From contig MDHJ01000001.1 in NCBI GenBank assembly GCA_002150995.1, positions 682,001-746,000 of the forward strand: a stretch of DNA of 64,000 nucleotides, given 5' to 3'. This document shows positions 9,465-18,081 of this stretch, in pieces. Numbering within the stretch: position 1 is the first letter of the stretch; the number at the start of each line of letters is the position of its first letter. Origin of the DNA: Clavibacter michiganensis (lineage in GTDB: Bacteria > Actinomycetota > Actinomycetes > Actinomycetales > Microbacteriaceae). The notes beneath the pieces were generated by a model. It was not told the DNA's origin, did no database searches, and worked only from the letters and a program-made list of their open reading frames with translations. The translations under genes were made by a program, and so were the position numbers.

Positions 9465-9543
9465 GGGCCGGGACGCTGCCGCGGGATGCGCGGCGTCCGA
9501 ATCCGGCGGGCCCTCCCGCCGCGACGCGTCGGGGAAGTCCGGG

Positions 9544-10581
9544 TCAGGCGCGCGGGGCCTTCGCGCCCGCGGAGCGGCTCGTGAGGCGCCGCGCGACGCC
9601 GATGAACGGCACCTCCACGAAGCGGTGCACGAGCCAGGAGACGACGAGCGTGAGGGCGATGGCGGCGATCACGCGCACGATCCCCTCGGGCACCTCGACG
9701 GCGCGCATGACGCGGTAGGCGAGCGGGTGCAGCAGGTAGGCGGCGTAGGAGACCGCTCCGAGCCAGATCAGCACGCGCGAGTGCGCGGCCTGCCGCGACG
9801 CGTAGAACGCGAAGAACAGGCCGAGCCCGAGGAGGAAGGACACGGAGTAGTCGAAGGGCGGCCACGTGGCGTCCTGCCCGCCGTTGAGGTACGTGAAGAG
9901 CGGCACGCCCACGACGCCGGCGACGAGGAGGCCCTTCCAGGCGCCGGAGCCGTCCCGGTCGCGCAGGTGGATCGCGTGGCCGAGGCTGGCCGTGTAGAGC
10001 AGCAGCGGCAGGGTCCACGGGAGCTCCCGCTCGAGCACCCGCCCGGCGATCGCCGCCGCGACGAAGCCCGCGAGCCAGACGTAGCCCATGACGACGCTCC
10101 GGTCGAGGCGGCCGATGAGCTTCGCCACGAGGGACTGGCCGTAGAAGATCAGCTCGATGCCGAGGGTCCAGGCGGTCGGCACGATCGTGTAGATCCCGAC
10201 GGCGCCCTGCACCATGAGGACGTTGGCCATGATCGTCAGCGGCCCGCCGAGCTCGCCGTCGCCGGTGGTCGCCACCCAGAGCATCATGAGCCCCAGCACC
10301 AGCCAGTAGAGGGGGAACAGCCGGTACACGCGGCGCACGAGGAACGTGCGGGTGTCCTGGCGCTGCAAGCTCAGCGGGATGACGTACCCGCTCACGAGGA
10401 AGAAGGCGACGACGCCCACGCGACCGGCGTCGACCCACTGGCGGCTGAAGTCCTCGAACGCGGGGTACTCGGCGGCGATGAGGTGCTGGAGCACCACGAT
10501 GAACGACGCGACGCCGCGGACCGCCTCGAGGAACTCGATCTTGCGACCGGTCTCGCTCTTCACTGTCACGGTGCTGGTCAC
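9544..10581 (-). CDS. Acyltransferase family 3 membrane protein
   Basis: The 345-residue protein is a free-standing acyltransferase-3 domain. It has IEFLEAVRGVASFIVVLQHL near the N-terminus with the conserved Arg and His, FFLVSGYVIP, then VRRVYRLFPLYW, and about ten hydrophobic segments. Unlike its 760-residue neighbour it lacks an SGNH domain, but an SGNH lipoprotein is encoded immediately upstream on the same strand (92 bases), which could supply the extracytoplasmic half of the reaction. Role in O-acetylation of a surface polysaccharide is inferred. The start ATG follows GAGGAG (AGAGGAGAGC). Confidence 0.9.
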   Translation of the reverse strand: MTSTVTVKSETGRKIEFLEAVRGVASFIVVLQHLIAAEYPAFEDFSRQWVDAGRVGVVAFFLVSGYVIPLSLQRQDTRTFLVRRVYRLFPLYWLVLGLMMLWVATTGDGELGGPLTIMANVLMVQGAVGIYTIVPTAWTLGIELIFYGQSLVAKLIGRLDRSVVMGYVWLAGFVAAAIAGRVLERELPWTLPLLLYTASLGHAIHLRDRDGSGAWKGLLVAGVVGVPLFTYLNGGQDATWPPFDYSVSFLLGLGLFFAFYASRQAAHSRVLIWLGAVSYAAYLLHPLAYRVMRAVEVPEGIVRVIAAIALTLVVSWLVHRFVEVPFIGVARRLTSRSAGAKAPRA

Positions 10582-10672
10582 GCGGCGCTCTCCTCTGGTG
10601 CGGGCGCCACGTCCCGCGGCACCGCTTCGACCCTAACCGCCGGGTCGCCGGCGGCAGGACGGGGGGATGCCC

Positions 10673-11386
10673 CTACTTCTGGGCGGACTCGTCGAGGACC
10701 TCGGTGCGCACGAACCTGCGCACCTCCGCGCCCATCAGCTTGTAGCCCGTCATGTTGGTGTGGATGCCGTCGCGGAAGAACTCGGTCCGCCACTTGTCGT
10801 CCTTGTTCGTGAGGTTCACCCACGGGTCGAAGTAGTGGAAGCCCTGGGCGTCCGCGAACTCCTCGAGGTGGGCGTTCACCTGCGGCGGCGTCTCGGGGGA
10901 GGCGTTCTGCGGCGGGATGCCGAGGATCACCGTCTCCTTCGGCGCGAGCTTCCCCACGGTCTCCAGGATGTCGGTGTCGAGCTGCGTGTCCGGGATGCCG
11001 GCGAGGCGGTTGTTGGTGCCGATCATGATGAGCGCCACGTCCACGTCCTCGACGGTGGGCGTGTTGGCGGCCATGAAGGTGCTCGTGGCGCCGTCGTTGC
11101 CCCAGCCGCCGGCGAAGGTCAGCGGGTCGCCCACGACGTAGTCGACGTAGGCCATGCCCTGGTCGATGCCCTGGGGCAGGGTGCCGACGAAGCCGTTGGT
11201 GTTCGAGTCGCCCATGACGACGATGCGCACCATGTCCTCGGGTGCGGTGGTCGCCGACGCGCTCGGCGCCGGTTCGGCCTCCGTCGCGGTGGGCGTGGGC
11301 TGCGGGTTCCCGCTGGTGCACCCGGCGAGCAGGAGGACGGCGGCGAGGGCGCTGACGGCGCCCCGGGCCATGCGACGTGCGGGCAT
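10673..11386 (-). CDS. SGNH/GDSL-type esterase lipoprotein
   Basis: The 237-residue product has a lipoprotein signal (MPARRMARGAVSALAAVLLLAGC, lipobox Leu-Ala-Gly-Cys at 20-23), then a Pro/Thr/Ser-rich linker to about residue 50. The SGNH fold follows: block I VVMGDSNTNGF with the nucleophile Ser, block III MIGTNNR with the oxyanion Asn, and block V DGIHTN with Asp and His. It should act outside the membrane as an esterase or acyl transferase on glycan O-acyl groups. It precedes the acyltransferase gene on the same strand and the two probably form an operon. Confidence 0.88.
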   Translation of the reverse strand: MPARRMARGAVSALAAVLLLAGCTSGNPQPTPTATEAEPAPSASATTAPEDMVRIVVMGDSNTNGFVGTLPQGIDQGMAYVDYVVGDPLTFAGGWGNDGATSTFMAANTPTVEDVDVALIMIGTNNRLAGIPDTQLDTDILETVGKLAPKETVILGIPPQNASPETPPQVNAHLEEFADAQGFHYFDPWVNLTNKDDKWRTEFFRDGIHTNMTGYKLMGAEVRRFVRTEVLDESAQK

Positions 11387-11587
11387 AGGTGTTCATCCGA
11401 TCGGTGGAGGGATCCGCGGCAGCGGCGAGCCGGTGACCCCGTCAGCCGCTGCGATCACGGGGCCTCTCGGAACCCATTGTGCCATGCGGCGTTCGGCGGG
11501 CCCGCGGGTGCCGGGCGCGGCGCGATCCCGGGGAGGTCGCTGCGCGCGACCTGTGCGCCGGTCCCCGCGGCGCGCGAGGGGCCGGGG

Positions 11588-12640
11588 TCAGGCGGTGCGC
11601 GCGAGCCGGACGAGCGCCTGCACGGCCGCGTGGTCCGAGGGCGAGCGGCCCTCGAACGTGTACGGGTTGATGGCCGAGTCGACCACCTCCACGCCCGTGC
11701 CCGCGAGGATCCAGTCGATGCGCTCGCCCTCCGGCACGGGGTCGCCGTACGCGGTGAAGGTGCCGATGCCGGGCGTCGCGTGGTGCGCCGCCGTCGTCCA
11801 CGTGTCCGCCAGCCCCGCGTCGCGCGTGAGGATGTCGTACGCCGCCGACTCCTCGGCCGGCGCGTTGAAGTCGCCCGTGACGACGACGGGCGCGCCGGAC
11901 GCGACCTCCTGCAGCCGCTCGGTGATGAGGTCGGCGCTCTTCACGCGCGCCAGCTCCGACTCGTGGTCGAGGTGCGTGTTGAGGTGCACGAACTCCGCGC
12001 CGCTGCGGCGGTCGCGGAACCGCGCCCACGTGGCGATGCGGGTGGTGCTGCAGCCCCAGGAGCGCGAGCCGATGAGCTCGGGCAGGTCGGAGAGCCAGAA
12101 CTGGTCCCACGCGACCACGTCGAGGCGGCGCTCGTCGTAGAAGATCGCGCTGTACTCCCCGCCCGAGCCGCCGTCGCGGCCGTAGCCGAGCATGCGGTGG
12201 TGGGGGAGGGCGCGGGCGATGGCGGGGAGCTGACGGGAGAGGGCCTCCTGCACGCCGAGGACGGTGGGCTGCTCGAGCTCCAGGAAGCGGGCGAGGACCG
12301 GCTCGCGGTCGCCCCAGTGGTCGGGGTCGCCCGGCTCGGTGCCGGCGCGGGCGAGGCGGATGTTGCAGGTCATGACGTGGACGAGGTCGCCCTCGGCCGA
12401 GCCGATGGTCGCCTGCTGGGGCGGGGCGGGAGCGGCGGGTGCCGCTGCCGCCGGTCGAGACGGAGGGGGGTCGGCCTCCGCGGTCCCGTCCGGGCCGTCC
12501 GTCGTGGTCGTCGTCTCGTCGGCACGCGGGCGCTCGAGGAGCGCCGTGCCGGAGCCGCGGGTGGGGCGCCCGACGCCCGGATCGGAGGATCCGGCACCGT
12601 CGAACAGGTCGCGTCGGCTGAATCCGCCGCTGGCCATCAT
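11588..12640 (-). CDS. Endonuclease/exonuclease/phosphatase (EEP) family protein
   Basis: The 350-residue protein has a Pro/Ala/Thr-rich, probably disordered first 100 residues, then a complete EEP domain. Motifs in order are VMTCNIRLA, LGVQEAL (metal-binding Glu), VHLNTHLDHES, VVVTGDFNAP (Asp and Asn), RIDWILA and SDHAAV (catalytic His). Most similar proteins cleave phosphodiesters or phosphomonoesters with Mg2+; the substrate here is unknown. No signal peptide or membrane segment is seen. The start was set at the first of two adjacent ATG codons because GAGGAG lies six bases upstream; a longer frame to 12709 lacks a ribosome site. Confidence 0.88.
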   Translation of the reverse strand: MMASGGFSRRDLFDGAGSSDPGVGRPTRGSGTALLERPRADETTTTTDGPDGTAEADPPPSRPAAAAPAAPAPPQQATIGSAEGDLVHVMTCNIRLARAGTEPGDPDHWGDREPVLARFLELEQPTVLGVQEALSRQLPAIARALPHHRMLGYGRDGGSGGEYSAIFYDERRLDVVAWDQFWLSDLPELIGSRSWGCSTTRIATWARFRDRRSGAEFVHLNTHLDHESELARVKSADLITERLQEVASGAPVVVTGDFNAPAEESAAYDILTRDAGLADTWTTAAHHATPGIGTFTAYGDPVPEGERIDWILAGTGVEVVDSAINPYTFEGRSPSDHAAVQALVRLARTA

Positions 12641-12838
12641 GGAGATCTCCTCGGGTCGCACGTGTCTCGCATGATCAGCCTGCGCCCGGCGGGACGATCG
12701 GGTACCCAACGGGACGTGGCGGATGCGTGAACTGCACGCACAGGTCTACGCGAGGGGTGCGGGGATGGCAACCCGGTGGCGGCGTGTCGGCCTGGAGCGG
12801 AGGGATCCGCCAGCCGGCGCAGGGGCGGCGGACAGACG

Positions 12839-12870
12839 CGCGCGCCGCCGGCGGTGGCCGACGGCGCGCG
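12839..12870 (-). terminator. Hairpin after the dienelactone hydrolase gene
   Basis: Nine-base arms CGCGCGCCG and CGGCGCGCG around a 14-base loop lie 22 bases past the stop of the leftward gene. It is very GC-rich with no U-run, so moderate support only. Confidence 0.5.
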
Positions 12871-12891
12871 GATCGACGCGGGCGGAGGGCG

Positions 12892-13688
12892 TCAGCCCAG
12901 GTGCTCCGCGAGGAAGTCCGTGAGCGCGCGCCACGAGCGGCGCTCGGCGCGGTCCTGGTACTGCGCGCCGTGGTCGGGCGAGTCGACGCCCGGCACCGAG
13001 AACGCGTGCATCGCCCCGCTGTACGCGACGACCTGCCAGTCGACCGCGGGACGCGTGCGCATCTCCGCCTGGAAGGCGGCGACCCGGTCGTCCGGGACCA
13101 GGGGGTCGTCCGCGCCCGTGAGGACCAGCAGCGCCGCCTCGATGCCGGCGACGTCGGCCGGCTCGTGCACGACGAGGCTCCCGTGCAGGGAGACGGCGGC
13201 CTTCACCGGGGCGCCCGCGCGGGCGACCTCGAGGGCGGCGCTCCCGCCGAAGCAGTACCCCATGACGGCGATGCGCGCGGGTCGACGTCGGGCTCGGCGG
13301 CCACGCGGTCGATCGCCGCGCGGACCCGGGCGCGCATGAGAGGCAGGTCGGCGTAGTAGGCGCCCGCGACCTCGGCGGCGTCGACCGGGCCGGGGCGCAC
13401 GTCGCGGCCGTACACGTCGGCCGCGAAGGCGACGTAGCCGAGGCGGGCCAGCATCTGGATCCGCGCGGCGACGTGCCCGCCGACCCCGAACCAGTCGTGG
13501 ACGACGACCACGGCCGGGCGGCGTCCGCGGGCCGACGCGTCGCGCGCGAGCAGCCCCTCCAGCTCGGTGCCCGCGTGGTCGTAGAGCACGGGCCCCATCT
13601 GGATGTCCGCGCCCGCGGGCAGCGGCACGCGCTCCGTGAGCTCGGCGAGGGACGGCGACCACACGGGGGTCGAGGCGGCATCGGTCAT
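12892..13688 (-). pseudogene. Dienelactone hydrolase family protein, single-base frameshift
   Basis: The N-terminal 140 residues ([20 protein letters not shown], then VVVVHDWFGVGGHV) and the C-terminal 125 residues lie in different frames. The C-terminal part has the nucleophile elbow MGYCFGG with Cys, and SGAMHAFSVPG with His. Adding one C to the CCC at 13279-13281 (GGG on the plus strand) restores VDPARIAVMGYCFGG and a 265-residue protein of normal family length. Members are alpha/beta hydrolases acting on lactones or esters. The start ATG overlaps the purL stop by four bases, so the gene is the last member of the purSQL operon; a role in purine synthesis is not implied. Confidence 0.88.
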
Positions 13689-16054
13689 GCGCGGGCCTCC
13701 ACGACGGTGCCGAAGCGCGCGGGGAGCGTGGTGCGGTGGACGCCGCGCAGCTCGTCCACGGAGAGGGTGAACAGGCCCTGCAGCTCGAGCCCGGGCGCCT
13801 GGGCGTCCGTGACGCCGATGCGCAGCACCGGGTAGCCGCGGCCCTCGCAGAGGCCCTGGAACTTCACGTCGTCCTCGCGGGGCACCGTGACGAGCATGCG
13901 GCCGGTGGACTCGGAGAAGAGCGCGGTGGCCGCGTCGACGCCGTCGCGCTGGACGATGCCGTCGAGCCAGACGCGCGCGCCCACGCCGAAGCGCATCACG
14001 GACTCCGCGAGCGCCTGGCCGAGGCCGCCGTCCGAGAGGTCGTGCGCGCTGGCGATGAGCGACTGCGTGCCGCCCGCCGCGATGAGCGAGGCGAGGTCGC
14101 GCTCCGCGGCGAGGTCGACCACGGGCGGGACCCCGCCGAGGTGGTCGTGCACGGTGCCCGCCCACGCGGAGCCGTCGAGCTCCTCGCGCGTGACGCCGAG
14201 CAGGTAGATGTTGTCGCCCTCGTCCTGCCAGCCGGACGGGATGCGGCGCGCGACGTCGTCGATCACGCCGAGGACGCCCACGACCGGCGTCGGGTGGATG
14301 GCCTGCGTGCCCGTCTGGTTGTAGAGGGACACGTTGCCGCCGGTCACGGGGATCTCGAGCTCGAGGCACCCGTCGGCCAGGCCCTCGACCGTGCGGCTGA
14401 ACTGCCACATGACCTCGGGGTCCTCGGGGCTGCCGAAGTTGAGGCAGTCGCTGACGGCCACGGGCGTCGCGCCGGAGGCGGCGACGTTGCGGTACGCCTC
14501 CGCGAGCGCCAGCTGCGCGCCGCGGTACGGGTCGAGCTGGCAGAAGCGGCCGTTGGCGTCGGTGGCGACCGAGAAGCCGAGCCCGCTCTCCTCGTCGATG
14601 CGGACCATGCCCGCGTCGTCCGGGAACGACAGGGCGGTGTTGCCCATGACGTAGCGGTCGTACTGGTCGGTGATCCACGACGCGTCGGCCAGGTTGGGGC
14701 TGCCGAGGAGCTGCAGGAACTGGTCGCGGATGTCGTCGGGCGCGGTGGGGCGCGCGAGTCGCGACGCGGAGTCGGCCTGCAGGGCGTCGATCCACGCGGG
14801 GTAGGCCACGGGCCGGTCGTACACGGGACCGTCGACCGCGACGGTGCGCGGCTCGACGTCGACGATGCGCTCGCCGTGGTGGTCGATGACGAGGCGGCCG
14901 GTGTCGGTGACCTCGCCGAGCACGCTCGTCTCGACGTCCCACTTCGCGACGACCGCGAGGAAGCCCTCGAGCTTCTCGGGGCTGACGACCGCCATCATGC
15001 GCTCCTGGCTCTCCGACATGAGGATCTCCTCGGCCGTGAGCGACGGGTCGCGCAGCAGCACCTCCTCGAGCCGGATGTGCATGCCGCCGTCGCCGTTGGA
15101 GGCGAGCTCGCTCGTGGCGCAGGAGATGCCGGCGGCTCCCAGGTCCTGGATGCCCTCGACGAGGTCCTCCCGGAAGAGCTCGAGGCAGCACTCGATGAGC
15201 ACCTTCTCGGCGAAGGGGTCGCCCACCTGCACCGCGGGGCGCTTGGTCGGCCCGCCGTCGGCGAAGGTGTCGCTCGCGAGGATGGAGGCGCCGCCGATGC
15301 CGTCGCCGCCCGTGCGTGCGCCGAAGAGCACCACCTTGTTGCCGACGCCGCGGGCGTTGGCGAGGTGGAGGTCCTCGTGGCGGAGGACGCCCACGGCGAG
15401 CGCGTTCACGAGGGGGTTGCCCTGGTACACGCGGTCGAAGTAGGTCTCGCCGCCGATGTTCGGCAGCCCCAGGCAGTTGCCGTAGAAGCTGATGCCGGAG
15501 ACGACGCCGTGCACGACGCGCGCGGTGTCCGGGTCGTCGATGTCGCCGAAGCGGAGCGCGTCCATGACGGCGACGGGCCGGGCGCCCATCGAGATGATGT
15601 CGCGCACGATGCCGCCGACGCCGGTCGCCGCGCCCTGGAACGGCTCGATGTAGGAGGGGTGGTTGTGGCTCTCGATCTTGAAGGTGACGGCCCAGCCCTC
15701 GCCCACGTCGACGACGCCGGCGTTCTCGCCCATGCCGACCATGAGGTCCTTCCTCATCGACTCGGACACCTTCTGCCCGAACTGGCGCAGGTACTTCTTC
15801 GAGGACTTGTAGGAGCAGTGCTCGCTCCACATGACCGAGTACATGGCGAGCTCGCCGCTGGTGGGGCGGCGGCCGAGGATCTCCCGGATGCGCAGGTACT
15901 CGCCCTCCGTGAGGCCGAGCGCCGCGTACGGCTGCTCCTTCTCCGGGGTGCGCTCGGCCATCTCGACGGTGTCGGCGACGTGGCGGCGAGCGCTCCGTGC
16001 GTCCGCTCCCGCGGGGTCGGTGGGGACGGATGCGGGATCGGCGTGGACGCTCAC
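13685..16054 (-). CDS. purL: Phosphoribosylformylglycinamidine synthase large subunit
   Basis: The 789-residue protein converts FGAR to FGAM with ATP and glutamine-derived ammonia, in complex with PurQ and PurS. It is of the short PurL type that needs those partners. Visible features are [15 protein letters not shown] (near 60), [20 protein letters not shown] (about 115), [13 protein letters not shown] in the first half, and [13 protein letters not shown] and [10 protein letters not shown] in the second. The GTG start overlaps the purQ stop (GTGA), and its own stop overlaps the next gene. Translation is thus coupled through purS, purQ and purL, as usual for this three-subunit enzyme. Confidence 0.98.
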   Translation of the reverse strand: MSVHADPASVPTDPAGADARSARRHVADTVEMAERTPEKEQPYAALGLTEGEYLRIREILGRRPTSGELAMYSVMWSEHCSYKSSKKYLRQFGQKVSESMRKDLMVGMGENAGVVDVGEGWAVTFKIESHNHPSYIEPFQGAATGVGGIVRDIISMGARPVAVMDALRFGDIDDPDTARVVHGVVSGISFYGNCLGLPNIGGETYFDRVYQGNPLVNALAVGVLRHEDLHLANARGVGNKVVLFGARTGGDGIGGASILASDTFADGGPTKRPAVQVGDPFAEKVLIECCLELFREDLVEGIQDLGAAGISCATSELASNGDGGMHIRLEEVLLRDPSLTAEEILMSESQERMMAVVSPEKLEGFLAVVAKWDVETSVLGEVTDTGRLVIDHHGERIVDVEPRTVAVDGPVYDRPVAYPAWIDALQADSASRLARPTAPDDIRDQFLQLLGSPNLADASWITDQYDRYVMGNTALSFPDDAGMVRIDEESGLGFSVATDANGRFCQLDPYRGAQLALAEAYRNVAASGATPVAVSDCLNFGSPEDPEVMWQFSRTVEGLADGCLELEIPVTGGNVSLYNQTGTQAIHPTPVVGVLGVIDDVARRIPSGWQDEGDNIYLLGVTREELDGSAWAGTVHDHLGGVPPVVDLAAERDLASLIAAGGTQSLIASAHDLSDGGLGQALAESVMRFGVGARVWLDGIVQRDGVDAATALFSESTGRMLVTVPREDDVKFQGLCEGRGYPVLRIGVTDAQAPGLELQGLFTLSVDELRGVHRTTLPARFGTVVEARA

Positions 16055-16746
16055 TGCGCGAGGACTCCTTCGAGGACGGACGTGAAGAGGCGGAGGCCGT
16101 CGACACCGGAGCGCATGGCGGCCGGGGTGTCCGGTCCGAAGCCCTCCTCGACGGCGTGCTCGGGGTGGGGCATGAGGCCGACGACGTTGCCGCGGGCGTT
16201 GGTGATCCCGGCGATGTCGCGTAGGGACCCGTTCGGGTTGCCGCCGAGGTAGCGGAAGGCCACGCGGCCCTCGCCCTCGAGGCGGTCGAGGGTGTCGGCG
16301 TCGGCGATGAAGCCGCCCTCGCCGTTCTTCAGCGGGATGGTGATCTCCTCGCCGTCCGTGAACGCGCTCGTCCACGCGGTGGCCGTGGCCTCGACGCGGA
16401 GGCGCTGGTCGCGGCAGACGAAGGACCCGGCCTCGTTGCGGATCAGCCCGCCGGGCAGCAGGTGCGCCTCGGTGAGCATCTGGAAGCCGTTGCAGATGCC
16501 GAGCACGGGGACCCCGCGCTCGGCCGCGTCCACCACCTCGCGCATGATCGGCGCGAACGCGGCGATGGCGCCGGCGCGCATGTAGTCGCCGTAGCTGAAG
16601 CCGCCGGGGAGCACGACCGCGTCGACGCCCTGGAGGTCGTGGTCGCCGTGCCACAGCGCGACGGGGGTGGCGCCCGCGAGACGGACGGCGCGCTGGGCGT
16701 CGCGGTCGTCGAGGGATCCCGGGAAGGTGATGACCCCGACGCGCAT
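16051..16746 (-). CDS. purQ: Phosphoribosylformylglycinamidine synthase, glutaminase subunit
   Basis: This 231-residue class I glutamine amidotransferase hydrolyses glutamine and passes ammonia to PurL. It begins [20 protein letters not shown]. It shows [20 protein letters not shown], the nucleophile elbow [11 protein letters not shown] (Cys near 89) and the C-terminal [13 protein letters not shown] with the catalytic His and Glu. Length and order match PurQ of other Gram-positives. Its ATG shares one base with the purS stop and its stop overlaps the purL GTG. Confidence 0.98.
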   Translation of the reverse strand: MRVGVITFPGSLDDRDAQRAVRLAGATPVALWHGDHDLQGVDAVVLPGGFSYGDYMRAGAIAAFAPIMREVVDAAERGVPVLGICNGFQMLTEAHLLPGGLIRNEAGSFVCRDQRLRVEATATAWTSAFTDGEEITIPLKNGEGGFIADADTLDRLEGEGRVAFRYLGGNPNGSLRDIAGITNARGNVVGLMPHPEHAVEEGFGPDTPAAMRSGVDGLRLFTSVLEGVLAQ

Positions 16747-17138
16747 CAGCGCTGCTCCGCCGCGGCGGAGCCGTGGGGGAGCGGGTGCGCGCCGACGTTC
16801 GTGTCGGAGGTGCCGCCGTCGGCGACCGTGTGGTCGTCGGTGACGTTGCCCGTGGCCATGTCGGCCTCGGCGGAGACGCCGAACCCGTCGAGCCCGGCGA
16901 CGTGGACGCTGATGACGTCCTCGATGACGGAGTTGGACAGCATGTCGGCGGCGAGGGTCTGGACGTCGGCGAGCAGCGCGTCGTCCACCTCGCCCTCGAC
17001 GGTGAGCTCGAAGCGCTTGCCGATGCGGACGCCGGTGAAGCGGTCCTTGCCGAGGCGGGCGAGGGCGCCGGCCACGGCCTTCCCCTGGGGGTCGAGCAGC
17101 TCGGCCTTGGGCATCACTTCGACGACGATCGTGGGCAC
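16746..17138 (-). CDS. purS: Phosphoribosylformylglycinamidine synthase subunit PurS, C-terminally extended
   Basis: Residues 1-85 are a normal Pur[21 protein letters not shown], then [12 protein letters not shown] and [10 protein letters not shown]. This small protein joins PurL to PurQ. About 45 further residues, polar and low-complexity ([18 protein letters not shown] and onwards), extend it well past the usual 80-90. The GTG start is preceded by CCGGAGATCC, and a TACGCT box about 35 bases upstream could be the operon -10. It is first in the purS-purQ-purL-hydrolase operon. Confidence 0.95.
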   Translation of the reverse strand: MPTIVVEVMPKAELLDPQGKAVAGALARLGKDRFTGVRIGKRFELTVEGEVDDALLADVQTLAADMLSNSVIEDVISVHVAGLDGFGVSAEADMATGNVTDDHTVADGGTSDTNVGAHPLPHGSAAAEQR

Positions 17139-17197
17139 GATGGATCTCCGGCTTCCTGGAGGCGGGTGGATGCGCTCAGCGTACCGGACGGCCGCGG

Positions 17198-17216
17198 CCC
17201 GCCGGGGTCCGGCGGG
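17198..17216 (-). terminator. Short GC-rich hairpin after DUF2848 gene
   Basis: CCCGCCGG and CCGGCGGG arms with a three-base loop lie about 18 bases beyond the stop of the leftward DUF2848 gene and upstream of purS. No U-run. Confidence 0.5.
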
Positions 17217-17234
17217 CGCGCTCCGGAGGCCGGG

Positions 17235-17918
17235 TCAGCCGATGGCCTCCGGCAGCAGCTCCACGCGGTAGGCGGCGTCGATGGTCTCGCCGGTCGCCGG
17301 GTCCTCGAGCTGCACGTGCCAGCGCGCCGCGAACTGGTCGACGCCCGGGACCATCGCGACGGTGCCCGAGATGAGGACGGTGCCGGGCACGCGGAGGCCG
17401 CGCTCGGCGAGCACGTCGAGCCAGTGGTCGGGCGTGAGGAGCGCGCCGAGGGTGGAGTCCTGGATCAGCAGCTCCGCGCCCTCCTCGCCCACCCAGCCGC
17501 GCAGGCGGATCGCGTCGAGCCGGTCGCGCACGTCGGCGAGGCGCCAGGCGCGACGGCCGAGGACGTCCGGGCCCGCGTTCTTGCTCCACGCGACGCCGTG
17601 CACCTCGAGCGCGCGGTCGGTGTGGTCGCACGCGACCGTGAGGAGCACGTCGTCGTCGGTGATGACGAGCGCCCACTCGGCCTCGCCCGAGGTGCGGCCG
17701 TGCTGCGCGGGGACGGAGTCGGCCTGCGACGCCAGGTACGGCGCGACGGGGTAGAGCGCCGGCGTCACGTCGGGGCCGGGGACGCCGAGCTCCGCGAGCT
17801 CGGCGATGTGCGCCTGGACCTCGGCCTGGTCGCGGCCCGCGTAGCCGGCGTTGAGGAGGCTGGTGACCTCCACGCTCGTGGTGGATCCGTCGGGCAGCTG
17901 GAAGCGCAGGGTGGTCAT
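17235..17918 (-). CDS. DUF2848 (FAH-like) family protein
   Basis: The 227-residue protein matches the DUF2848 family as remembered: an N-terminal MTTLRFQLPDGSTTSVEVT, a central LVITDDDVLLTVACDHTDRALEVHGVAWSKN (two pieces) and a C-terminal PGTVLISGTVAMVPGVDQFAARW. The fold is related to fumarylacetoacetate hydrolases; no reaction is established for the family. The ATG is preceded by GGAGGA. It is divergent from the MFS gene across 163 bases containing a TGTATACA operator, and the same operator precedes the nitrilase-type gene. A shared catabolic pathway for an imported organic acid or amide is inferred. Confidence 0.82.
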   Translation of the reverse strand: MTTLRFQLPDGSTTSVEVTSLLNAGYAGRDQAEVQAHIAELAELGVPGPDVTPALYPVAPYLASQADSVPAQHGRTSGEAEWALVITDDDVLLTVACDHTDRALEVHGVAWSKNAGPDVLGRRAWRLADVRDRLDAIRLRGWVGEEGAELLIQDSTLGALLTPDHWLDVLAERGLRVPGTVLISGTVAMVPGVDQFAARWHVQLEDPATGETIDAAYRVELLPEAIG

Positions 17919-17969
17919 GGGTCCTCCGGTGTGTGTTTCGAGCGTGTGAAGAAAAGCGGATCCGAGCCC

Positions 17970-17984
17970 CGCGACCTGGTCGCG
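17970..17984. promoter_or_regulatory. Perfect 15-base palindrome in divergent promoter region
   Basis: CGCGACCTGGTCGCG has seven-base arms and a one-base centre. It sits inside a larger broken dyad (GAGCCC at 17964-17969, GGGCTC at 17986-17991), 52 bases from the DUF2848 start and 98 from the MFS start. The one-base centre argues for a protein-binding site rather than an RNA hairpin. Confidence 0.5.
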
Positions 17985-18001
17985 AGGGCTCGGTATGCCT
18001 A

Positions 18002-18011
18002 CTGTATACAG
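18002..18011. promoter_or_regulatory. Putative GntR (FCD) operator
   Basis: CTGTATACAG is a perfect palindrome with core TGTATACA. The same core occurs just before the nitrilase-type gene beside gntR (20259-20268), as expected for one FCD-type GntR repressor controlling both promoters. Confidence 0.65.
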
Positions 18012-18081
18012 CAGACCGACCGGGCCACCGGCGGGATCCGCCCCACGGATCCGCCCCCCGGACACGCACCCGAGGAGCCCC

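Larger units (their letters stand above)
8938..9543. other. 606-base non-coding gap between convergent acyltransferases
   Basis: No convincing gene lies here; open frames on both strands are Arg/Ala/Pro-rich artefacts of the very high GC. It holds a terminator-like hairpin (8962-8999), a Kpn-type GCCCGGTACCC direct duplication near 9005-9050, and a block of 18-19-base tandem repeats (9312-9464). Confidence 0.7.
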
